Assembly: GCA_030063045.1 (NCBI GenBank)
Contig: JAQSEB010000001.1
Coordinates: 5,208,001-5,272,000 of the forward strand
Length of the DNA: 64,000 nucleotides
DNA from: Pratylenchus scribneri
Taxonomy: Eukaryota > Nematoda > Chromadorea > Rhabditida > Pratylenchidae
Direction of reading: 5' to 3'
The position numbers were made by a program, and so were the translations under genes. Of this stretch, positions 42,022 through 52,295 are shown piece by piece (position 1 is the first letter of the stretch; the number at the start of each line of letters is the position of its first letter). The notes under the pieces are model-generated. The model was not told the origin of the DNA. It did not search any database and saw only the letters and a list, made by a program, of their open reading frames with translations.

Positions 42022-42646
42022 TCCCACAAAAATTGCAATCAGTTTTTTCGCATCCAATGAAACGCCCTACCCTCCCTTCACAATATTTGACTTTATAGAT
42101 TAATTGGAATTACTGAAGTCATATGAAAAGTCAAAATTGATGAACATCTGAGCTTAAGATAAATTTTATATCAGAAAATTCCCCCCCCCCCCTCCCCCAT
42201 TGATTTTGTCTGTCATTTTCAAATTGACGATTTTGAATATGTTTAACATTTTTTCAACAATTTCCTTTCATTATAAATGTCTGTTTTTATTTTTTGATAA
42301 AGGGTTTCTTCATATTAATTATAAAAAATATATCCATGTTATAATTAGTGTAATATAATGTCTATCTTAATAATAGTAGCATCAATTCTATTCAATGAAA
42401 ATTTAATTAATTAATAGATATATTGCCGCGACAAATGTTATTTATGAATTCATGGTAAAAATAATGGATTTCTTTTTTTTTTCTTGTATGATTACAAAAA
42501 TGAAGATTTATTTATGTATCAGAACTGATTTTCTATATGTAATTGTGTATGATACTTGATTTTGAATCTTGAAATTTAAAGAAAAATAATCGATTATTTA
42601 AAAAAAATACAAGGAAACACGCTTAAAAAATTTTAAAATATTTTAG
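42022..42646. other. Spacer between gene A and module A'
   Basis: AT-rich and colinear with 55566-56185 in copy B (shared stretches around GATAAAGGGTTTCTTCATAT). A poly-C run lies at 42181-42192. If exon 13 of gene A is spliced directly to A', this is intron. Confidence 0.5.
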
Positions 42647-44056
42647 GAATTTGTAAAATTTTCGAATGAACTGGAATTGAATGTTACAAAAGGTGGAGGA
42701 ATATTCTGCCGAGGGAAATTGTATTCAAAATGGGAGGAAATCAAAATTGCATATGGCAAAAAGATGGATGGAAAAACTTTGATGGCAGAATTGGAATTTA
42801 TTGGCCACAGAGATAAAGTGGAAATTAAAGTAAATGAACAAATTTTAAATTAATTATGCTGAAATTTAGGCAAAAACGGTGAATAATCAAATTGATTTGA
42901 AAGAGTTGGAATTAAGTGGGGATGAATTGGATGAATGGAAAAAATGGTCAGAAAATGGAGAATATTTTGAATTGCATGTGGAATTGACCCAGAAAAAAGA
43001 ATTTATTTTGACACTGAATGATCGGCAAATTAAGGAAGTGTTTCAGCTGGATCATGAACCGGTCATTAAAAATATTAAAGTAAGTTTTAGTTAAATCTTT
43101 ATAACTAAATATTTTTTATTTCCTAAATCGTTTTGACAATTATATTTTACATTTACAATTAAGATTGATGCAGATTTTTTGGAAGACGATTTTATGGCGA
43201 AAACTACAATTTTAAAACCGTATTTATTAAAAATCAAATCAAAAGAGAGACCTAATCAACCTGAACATAAAATTTATATTAAATTGGAGAACACAACAAT
43301 TTTAATTGATGGAAAAATACGGAAACATGCAAAATCATTTGAAGCAAATTTATTACATCTTGAACCTGAAAATTATGATGATTATGAAGTTGGAAAATGC
43401 AAGGCATTCTATGGTTAGAGCTTATAGGTTACTAAAGGGCAATTTTCTAGTAGATTAAAAAGTTTGTATAGGAATGATGCTTAAATAAAATTAAGAACAA
43501 AATCATAAATATAGGCAATTTTTGAAGTTATCTCATTGACACCAATTCCATATGAATGTTTGGGTTTTGAATTTAAAAGCAAAAATTATCAAAAATTACT
43601 GCTAATATTGAGAAAAATAAATTTTTAAGTTGACCAATGCGATTTTGTAATCCATTTTGCAGTTGATTTCAATAACAAAACAATGCTGCTTCAAGAATTT
43701 GCAGGATGGGTTTGTTATTATTAAAAAATTATATTTTTTAATCTTTTTTAGGAACGTTCCCGTTTTTCTTTTAACTCAACATTTGATCGTGGTGTTATTT
43801 TTAGTCTCCAAATGCGTTATGTCAATTATTATCTTTTTAATATTACTCAAGGAACTTTCTCATATTCATTTAAAACGGAAACTTACGGAGAAGGAGGAAT
43901 CAATTATATGGAGGTTTTAAAATATTTAAAAAATAATTGCAAATGAAATTTTTCTAACAGATCATTGGTGACTTTTGGCTATTTGGTGAACCCAAATTTA
44001 TTCCGAACGATTTGATGGACAAAATTCAAAATACAACACCAAAAGACGAAAGTTGA
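42647..44056 (+). CDS. Headless galectin-like module A' (two domains)
   Basis: Six exons: 42647-42829, 42870-43079, 43164-43413, 43663-43709, 43752-43913, 43961-44056. Their splice phases match exons 9-14 of the neighbouring gene (0,0,1,0,0), and the frame is open to a normal stop. There is no start codon or signal peptide at the front: the first exon begins at a splice acceptor (GAATTTGTAAAATTTTCG). Domain 1 has GGGIFCRGKLYSKWEEIKI and FILTLNDRQIKEVF; domain 2 ends INYMEIIGDFWLFGEPK, the galectin-like last strand. It either continues gene A by skipping exon 14 (exon 13 ends in the right phase) or is a truncated paralogue. The galectin assignment rests on fold-like motifs; sugar-binding H-x-N-x-R and W-x-x-E-x-R are not seen. 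Confidence 0.6.
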
Positions 44057-44996
44057 ATTGTGGAATACGAAAATTTACAATCCCAAATGCAATTTCAATT
44101 TTAAATTATAATTAATAAATAAACCCATAAATAAATTGAAATAAAACAATAAACAGTGGAACAGAATCCAAATTTTTCCAATGAAATTTCCTCCTCGGGT
44201 CACGGCCCATCTCTCCGTGCCAGTGCCACTTCTCCAATAATTTTCTCTTCAATTAACTATTATTTCTCTGTGAGTTGCTTCTCCATCCATTCGTTTTCGT
44301 TCAATCGATTTTATTCGCTGATAAAATCTAATGCTGACGGGGTGCCATAATAGCTGATTTCCGGAATTTTCCAGATTTTTATGTCCCGCCAAGATTTTTG
44401 CCAGTTTTTTCAGAAATTGCTTTTTTGCAAGATTTTAAAATTTTTCTTAAAAAATGACAAATTTTTTCGCTGCGAGGCCAATTTTTTCCTTGCAGAGCCA
44501 TTTTTATCTAAAATTTTCCATGCGCGATAATTTTAACCTCTATCATATGTTTTTTTTTCCTCAAACAAATTATTTAAATAAGTCAAATTATAATTTAATT
44601 TGAAGTGTAAAAAAATTATTATAATCCTTTATTTTTTAAAGGTTTTTAAGAATGCCGGATTTTTGCCCGAATTTTGAAATTTTCGCCAGATTTTTCCAGA
44701 TTTTTAAAACAGCCAGATTTTTGAGTTTGGGAGATGACACCCCTAGACAGTATCATTGGTCTTAACAATTTATAGGGCACAAGTTAAAGAATCATTTCGT
44801 CATTAATTTAAATAAAATCGCCTTTATATCTACTGAATCATATTAAAAAATATGTAAATAATTTTATTGTGATTTTATCAAAATTTTACAATTTTCTAAT
44901 ATTATATTAATTAATAAAAAAATATTATTTTTAAAATGATCCAAAAATTGATCAAATTTTTATTTTCATTCTTAAACTTCATTAATTCCACTTTCT
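44057..44996. other. Intergenic, convergent ends of A' and the phosphatase gene
   Basis: Contains repeated words such as GCCAGATTTTT and TTTTTCCAG around 44360-44730 and TTTTTTCGCTGCGAGGCCAA near 44463. The latter resembles phrases at 51.4 and 56.9 kb. No gene seen. Confidence 0.5.
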
Positions 44997-47900
44997 TCAG
45001 CCTCTGCCCTTTTGCCCAATTCTTTTCGAATTTCCCATTGCCAAAATTTTCTGCACAACTTGCAACGGATTATCCTCAATCAAAAATGGATGGATTGTTG
45101 GATGATTGGCCCATTCTGGCCTAAAAAATTAAAATTTATTCCACAAAATAATTTTATTTTTCACATCCAACGCCCCGATCGAACAAGGCAACCCCGTATG
45201 CCTGCCTTCGATGCATGGTACACATCCGTTTCAATGTCATCGCCGATCATGACCACCTTAAATAGCATAAAATAAACCTATAGTAAATTTGGATAATTAA
45301 TATTGTCGTTCGTTGTCACCTTTTTTGAAAAATATTTCGTCTTTTCCTTTTTTCTAGATTTAAATCAGTTTAAATTGTTCTAAACCGGTTTCGACGGTTT
45401 CCTATATTTTTTTGCAATTTTGACTCAAAAAATGTTAAATATTTGAGTAAATCATATGCGCTGATAACGAATATCGATACCATAGAGTCGTAGGCCCAAA
45501 GTTATGCAAGATATAGCCGCAATCGGATATGAGGGGATTAATAGGACATATTGGGATTAATGGGAAAAGTGATGGAATGAATGGAATCAGAAATGTCTCG
45601 ATGAATTGCAATTGATTGAAGAAAATTTTTTTCATCACTATTAATTTTTAAATCTTTATTTTTCAATATTAATTATTTTTTAGTTTTTGGGAAAAAATTT
45701 TTTTAACTGATTTTTGAACAATTTGACCTGATTAAAATTTGAAACCTATGTGAAATTCGGATTCCCATCCTCGAAAACAATTAATACTAAATTCAAATTA
45801 AAAAATACGAAAAATATTTTTTTCAAAAAGAGGCAATGTAAATCGAAAAGCAGATAAAAATAACAGATCGGTTCGAAGATAACTTCAAATTTAATCCCAT
45901 CATCCCTGGTCCCCACCTGATCAGGGGTCAGGCCCATATCCTTAACGGCGCGCAAAAAATAGTTTGGATCGGATTTGCCCAACACAACATGTTCGCAGCA
46001 TTTTCCATTTGAAAATGGATCGGAAATGGCCCGCACAATTGCATCGGCAAAAGCGGCATATCCAAGGCAGCGGCCTTGTTCCGGATCATAGTAGGATTTG
46101 CTGTGGCAAATAAACAATCAAAAATTTAAACAAAAAAAGGCAAAGGTCTAGAATTGTGGTCCCAAAAATTTTTATTCCAAAAATTACATTTTTTAAAAAT
46201 GCAAGGGGCATAGGTAATTTTTAAATTTTTTAATAGAGATAAGTATTATAGCTCAAACGACATAGCTCGCTGAGCTAAAAGAATTGCTACCAAATTTTAT
46301 AAGTCTTTTCGAGCGAATATTTTTAAATTGTTTTCCTATTTCTTTTCCAACTATTTTGCCATTATGTTGAAATTGTTTTCCTATTTTGTTTTCTTATTTT
46401 CCAAACTTTTTGCTATGTGTTGAAATTGTTTTCGATCCTAAGAAATGAATCATCTCTTCCTCTTCCTTATTTAAGCTCTTCTCCGAAGCCTTCCAACCCC
46501 CTTAAGGGATTTGTCCACCTTTTTGTTCAAAATTAGTTTTTGACTTCTAATTAATCAGTTTTAGACATCGGATGGTTTATAAAATATCGGGTTTTGGCCC
46601 CAAATTAAAGTGTAATCTAAAACTGGAAATTGATTTAAACGGTTTAGCTCGCTCATCAGCGATTTAAATTAAAAAATTCTATGTCAAAAGACGTATCTCA
46701 AATGAGATCTACAAATGATATAAGTTTTATAGGGCCTAAAACCAGTTTCTGATTTATTGGAAGTCAAAAACTACTTTTGATGTAAAAAAAGATTTTTAAT
46801 GAAAATTATACTTTTTTGATGAAAAATTTTTCATTTTGTTTACCCCTTATTTTCTGCTTAGTTTTTGATTACGATAAATAAATTTTTTGATTTGGTTGAA
46901 ATGGTATATTTGATTTTTTTTTAAATTAATAAATCCGTTCGAGAGGCCTTTTCAGCCTAGCCTATTCATTATCATTACATTCAGACGTAACAATAATATT
47001 ATATATATAATATGTCCCGAAATTTGTCAATGCCTCTTACCAAGATGGAAAAAATATGATAAAAGATCCCCTGAAAACCCAGAGAAAACCAATCGTTGAG
47101 AATTTATATTGTAAAAATATTTTTTCGAGACCACTATTCATTTTTAAATCTTTGCCGAAAAAAGACAACTTTACTTGGTTCCAAGCGAAATGAGCAGCGG
47201 CTTTTCAGCGTAGAACAGGCAACGGTAGGCATCGTTCAATTTGATGAAGCTGTTCTCCCAGTTTCGAAATACCACACAATTTTTGGGCTGCCCATCATTC
47301 ATCATTGGCACCGACCATTGAGCAAATTCGCTGACCACTTCTTCAATATTTTACCATGTCTTTGCCCCATTTTATGGTATATTCGCGTTTTTACCGGATT
47401 TGACGCACAAATGTGGGCGAAGTTCAGGTCGAGATTGAAGATAGGCGATTGCATCTTTGATCGGTGTCCAAATGTGCTCAGGACGAATCATTTCAAAACC
47501 GATTGATTGCAAACGAGCGCAAAGCTCCGTCGGTGTGTAATCGCCATTGTTGCTCACAACCCGCACTTTTCCATGTTTGTAGGCACTAAAAAAAAAGAAA
47601 GATGGTCAATTAAATCAAATTGAAGGGACGGATGAATTGGTCACTCAATTCGGAATCGAAAATTAGAGTCAAAGTGTCAAAAGGCCTTCTTAAATTCATT
47701 AATTCCAGCCAAAATCAGGGATGGTAACTCAAAAAATTGCAAATGGTAAATTCAAATTTCCGAGGGTAAAAAATTTTCGAAAATAATAAATCAAATTTTG
47801 CTACCAAAATGGCCGGTCGGACCGAAATGAAATAAACCGTAAAAAATGATTAAAATTTTTAAAATTTATTTCATACATTATTTTAATGAATTTTATGCAT

Positions 47901-48304
47901 CAAAATAAAAAAAATCGGACTTGAATAAATTTATTGATCAAAAAATTTAATTTTATTGTAAAAAGGCAGGCGGAGACTGGCGGACATATAAAATGAGAAA
48001 AAAATGATTTTCTCTTGAGAAAAAAAATAAATTTTTGAAAGAAAATCTTGGCAAAAATCATTTTATATAGGGTTTTCTTTTTTCCTATTTTTCGTTCAAA
48101 TTTCGAAAATCGCAAATCGGAATTTCGTTGGAAAAAATGGCCAAAATTTCGGCCAAAACAATATAAACCAATATCATTACAATCAACAAACCATTCGACG
48201 GCTTCCACTGCTTTAGGGCAGGGCAAATCGCTGCCTTTCAGGCACAAAGTGCCCATCACATCAAAAATGAAGCCGGCCACTTCTCCACTGCTGGCCTTGT
48301 CCAT
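44997..48304 (-). CDS. HAD-superfamily phosphatase, LHPP/HDHD2-like, 289 aa
   Basis: Minus-strand exons: 48304-48192, 47585-47395, 47340-47175, 46100-45917, 45256-45165, 45120-44997 (870 nt, all phases consistent). HAD motifs are visible. Motif I is FIFDVMGTL, with D15 as the nucleophile. Motif II is VVSNN (S49). The motif III lysine is in VLGKSDPNYF (K199). Motif IV is MIGDDIETD (D224, D225, D229). The cap resembles the C2b type of LHPP and HDHD2. Position +2 of motif I is Met; LHPP and HDHD2 have Ser and most HAD phosphatases have Asp, so activity may be altered. LHPP acts on phospholysine, phosphohistidine and pyrophosphate, but the substrate here cannot be read from sequence. The gene lies between the two galectin-like copies on the opposite strand. 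Confidence 0.85.
46517..46791. repeat. Palindromic MITE, relative of the 41.3-kb element
   Basis: The left arm has TAGTTTTTGACTTCTAATTA and ATCAGTTTTAGAC. The right arm is the complement of TAGTTTTTGACTTCCAATAA, with CTAAAACCAGTTTCTGATTT. It shares the ATGAGATCTACAAA word with the element in gene A. It lies within the third intron of the phosphatase gene. Confidence 0.65.
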
Positions 48305-48331
48305 TTAATTTGGATGATGTAAAATTTATAA

Positions 48332-48749
48332 GGTACTTCGTAATTATCTGTATCCAGATTTTTTGAATGAAGTGTCCCCTTATGGGTGATTACTAGAGGT
48401 CGACAAGGTCGGGACCACGATTCGGGTTTCCCGAAAAAAACCCGAACGGGAACCCGAAAAAACCCGATCGTGTTTTCTGCTTAAAAGTTGGCCAAGTATG
48501 TCGGTCGGGTTTCGGGTCGGGTTTTCCCGAATCAAACGCGAGCGGGTTCCCGAAAAAACCCGAGCGGGAACCCGAACCGTCCGAGCTCTAGTGATTACTG
48601 ATTAGGGTTAGGGTTACGTATACGTGAGATGCTACCCTATCCCCAAAAAACCCTAACTCTATACCTAATGACCCACGGGGATTATTTTTTTAGCTTTTTA
48701 ACTGTCCCTAGTTGACCCAAAAAATGGGTACAGATAATTAAGAAGTACC
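48332..48749. repeat. Inverted-repeat element, GGTAC family, interrupted copy
   Basis: Ends are GGTACTTCGTAATTATCTGT on the left and, as complement, GGTACTTCTTAATTATCTGT on the right. Removing the insertion at 48395-48590 and one 9-bp duplicate leaves an element of about 213 bp, like its relative at 63.4-63.65 kb (about 212 bp). Confidence 0.75.
48386..48599. mobile_element. 196-bp TIR element nested in the GGTAC element, 9-bp TSD
   Basis: GTGATTACT occurs on both sides (48386-48394 and 48591-48599). The insert at 48395-48590 has inverted ends (AGAGGTCG and the complement of CGAGCTCTA) and is built from iterations of CGGGTTCCCG and CCCGAAAAAACCCGA. It has no coding capacity, and the TSD size fits a non-autonomous Mutator-like or related DNA transposon. 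A relative is at 61727-61834. Confidence 0.75.
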
Positions 48750-50029
48750 AATTATAGCTGTGTTTTTAGGTAAGTCTTTTTTTAATACCTTAAAAATAAA
48801 ATGAGCTGGATTGACTGTCAAAGAAAAAACTTGGGAAGAGCTGGCGGGGAGGTTGTTGATGTGAGGAAGGTGTTGTTGTTGACCATAAAACGTTGAGGTG
48901 CCTACCAATGGGGGCCAACTATTTTTTAAAAGTCCATTTTATTGCCAACAATGGCCATATGGAATAGTGCAAAGCATTGCACCTTATAAAAAACATAAAC
49001 AAAATTCCCCATTGGTTGACGATTGTGTATGAGGTACCACCGCCATTTCCGGTGCAGTGTGCCAATGGTTGTTTTTGGCCATCTCAACTAGTAAGCAACA
49101 AATCTGAGTGAGTGAGAAAGAACTTTGTTTCTTCAATAATAACAAACAACTTTTACGAAATCCATGATGAAAAAATTTTTACGTATTTGAGTTTAAAAAA
49201 TTCATATTTTTTGGAAGAAAAGCCACTTCTTTTAATTATTTTAATTTTTATCAAAAAAGCTGGTTTTTAAAATATCACTTTTCCCGAATCCAGATTGCAT
49301 AAAATGGATTTCGATTAATTTACATAAAAAATGACTGAATTTACATAAATTATTTCGTGTTAAAAAAATATTATATTTTTACGGCCATATAACTTTGACA
49401 AATCAGACTTCTTTAAGATTTCATCTTTAACCCCTAATTCCATCCTCTGCCCTGAACCTAACTCTGATGAGCCTTAATACACCTAGCTATGGACAAATTA
49501 TATGGCTTCAAAAATATAATATTTTTTCGACACGAAAGAATTTATTTAAATTCAGTCATTTTTTAAGTAAATTAATATTTTACCTAAAAATTGGAAAAAT
49601 CAAATTGGCATATTAAATAAAAATAAAAAGTGGGAGTGTCATAAAATTAAGTTTCATTTTTTTTGTTGCCAGAGACCATTTCTTAATTATTAACTCCTAT
49701 CATAATGGTCCCAAATCCAACATGATCAATTACATAATCTTGATCCCTCTTTAGCTTTTAATTTAATTAAGAGATGTTTCAATAGAATTGATAGTATAAG
49801 CCATTATTATACGGCTAATTATTATATTGATACGTTTTTTTTAAATTAATATATATGAAGAAAACGTTTTTCAATAAGATGGCTAATTTTCATTTTCTAA
49901 ATTTTCTAAGATTTATTTAAAAATTTTTTTTTATATAATTGTGATTATGAGAATTAATTTTCATTCTAAAACCCAAATTTTTATAATTAATCGTAAATTT
50001 TTACATTTATATTAATCCTAACCAGGAGG
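48750..50029. other. Intergenic region with one inverted-repeat element
   Basis: No gene is supported. Apart from the palindromic element at 49314-49576, the sequence is AT-rich and unremarkable. Confidence 0.5.
49314..49576. repeat. Inverted-repeat element with about 85-bp arms
   Basis: The left arm ATTAATTTACATAAAAAATG then ACTGAATTTA is nearly perfectly complementary to the right arm (CAGTCATTTTTTAAGTAAAT then TAAT). The arms extend through ATAATATTTTTT to the ATATGGC words. A short spacer with a TCTTTAACCCCTAA-type stretch lies in the middle. It is a typical MITE or snap-back element. Confidence 0.8.
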
Positions 50030-50650
50030 AATTATTCGAACCATGCGGAATTATTCCAATCAGGCGGAATTATTCTAACCAGGCGGAATTATTCTAACCA
50101 GGCGGATTATTCTAACCAGGCGGAATTATTCCAATCAGGCGGAATTAATCTAACCAGGCGGAATTATTCCAATCAGGCGGAATTAATCTAACCAGGCGGA
50201 ATTATTCTAACCAGGCGGATTATTCTAACCAGGCGGAATTATTCTAACCAGGCGGAATTATTCCAACCAGGCGGAATTATTCTAACCAGGCGGAATTATT
50301 CTAACCAGGCGGAATTATTCTAACCAGGCGGAATTATTCTAACCAGGCGGAATTATTCTAACCAGGCGGAATTATTCTAATCAGGCGGAATTATTCTAAC
50401 CAAGCGGAATTATTCTAACCAGGCGGAATTATTCTAACCAGGCGGAATTATTCTAACCAGGCGGAATTATTCTAACCAGGCGGAATTATTCTAACCAGGC
50501 GGAATTATTCTTACCAGGCGGAATTATTCTAACCAGGCGGAATTATTCTAATCAGGCGGAATTATTCTAACCAGGCTGAATTAAAATTTAGTCAAACATG
50601 CGGAATTAAAATTTAGTCAAAAAGGCAGAATTAAAACTTAGTTAAACAGG
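50030..50650. repeat. Minisatellite upstream of galectin-like gene B
   Basis: About 30 copies of a 20-bp unit, AGGCGGAATTATTCTAACC. The last few units change to AGGCGGAATTAAAATTTAGTC-type, closer to the 27-bp unit upstream of gene A. The right flank is colinear with the flank of the gene A array. Confidence 0.95.
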
Positions 50651-50984
50651 CGGAAGAACAGGCAGAATTTGAAAATCTGAATTAGTATAATTAAAATTAT
50701 TAAATTTTATTTTATTTTTTTTATTATTATTTTCGATGCTTTAGTGATCTCTGATTTAATTTTTACAGTAATAATAAAATTCCCAGGAAAAATAATATTT
50801 TGTCTGCATGAATAATAATTTTCGATAGAACATTGACGTGTTTTTTAATTTTATTTTCCAGAATTTTCTAATAAATTATTTTGATTGGCTGTTTAAAAAA
50901 AATGATGAATCTTTTTGCCCCATTAATTTATTTTGGCCCATAATTTGCCAAATCATTCACTTTCCTTTTTTAGTCCCATTTCCC

Positions 50985-52203
50985 ATTCCTAATTAGGGTT
51001 GGACCCCGGCGCCCGGGGAAGGATTTTCGGGGACGGGGAATTGCGGGGAGTCAAGCTTCGGGGACGGGGACGGGGAGAGCTTCGCGGGGAGGGGAACGGG
51101 GACGGGGACGGGGACCCCGAAATTTCGGGGAATTTGCCTTTTTGAAAAAAATTTTTTTTTTCATCTTTCAAAAAAATTTTTTATTTCTAAAATTTTTCTG
51201 ATTGTTTAATAAATAAATAAATTGCATAAAATTGGATGATTTTTAAATATTTTATAACAAAAGACGGACCATTTCTTCATCCGAAATTTGTTCCAAAATA
51301 GGCTCATCATCCAATCATGGCTCCATTTCTTTGGTTTTTTTCCACCAAAAATTATTCGAAATTAAATTTGCCTTCGCCAACAGCAAATTTTTAACTGTGA
51401 TTGTATGGAGCCAGAATTGTTGAAAAAATTTTTAGCCCAAATAGCCGCGCAGCGAAAAATTAGACCAAAATTTGGCCATGCAAGTAAAAAATTGGAAGAA
51501 AAATGGCCAAACAAACATCATCAATTTTTTAAAGAAATTTTTAAAAATATGGCATTTATAAGGCAAATTAAAAATTAGGCAAAAAAATAAAACAATTCCT
51601 CGAAAATATATTGCAAATTCCATAAAAATTTGGTAAGTATTTTGGTAACTCTGGTCTCCTATTCCCTTTGCCTTTTCTTGGTTAAAGATAAAATTTGGCA
51701 TTATCTTACCAAGATGGCAAAATAAGACAAAACGGATAACTGTTTTCGAATTCTCTGACTTCGATTACCCCTGAGCACAAATATGTGAATGAAAAGGGAA
51801 ATTAAAAATTTTTTATTAAAAATGGGAAGAACGAACTCTGTATATGCTGTACTATCTATTAACATTAACCAGCTTACTCTTTTAAAATTATATAGGAAAT
51901 ATTTTTAATAAAATTAGGAATTTGAGTGAAAAAAAATTAAAAGAAGATTATTTTTCCTTAAAAATAACAATTTTCATACACGAAAATAGAGAAAAAAAAA
52001 TGATTTTTTAGTTGAATTTCTTTAAAAAAATTTCCCCGAAATTTCGGGGTCCCCGGCCGGGGAGAAGCTCCACGGGGAGGGATTCGGGGACGGGGAATAT
52101 TCATTTTCGGGGACGGGGACGGGGGACGGGGGCAAAAAAGCCCGGGGACGGGGGGGGGGGAACGGGGACGGGGAGGGGACGGGGGCCAACCCTATTCCTA
52201 ATT
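50985..52203. mobile_element. 1.2-kb G-rich TIR element with 10-bp TSD (MULE-like, non-autonomous)
   Basis: The insert 50995-52193 (1199 bp) is flanked by the direct repeat ATTCCTAATT (50985-50994 and 52194-52203). Ends are AGGGTTGGACCCC and the complement AGGGTTGGCCCCC. About 130 bp at the left and 175 bp at the right consist of GGGGAC/GGGGA iterations around a shared CCCCGAAATTTCGGGG palindrome. The interior is AT-rich without a credible transposase. Copy A lacks it, so it inserted after the duplication, about 95 bp before the gene B start codon. Both strands of the ends could form G-quadruplexes or hairpins. Confidence 0.9.
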
Positions 52204-52295
52204 TCTCCCTTCATAATATTAGTATAATTTCCAATTTAATAAAAATAAAACAAATTTTCTTCAATTTTTCTTTTTTTTTTGTTGACTTGGTCAAC

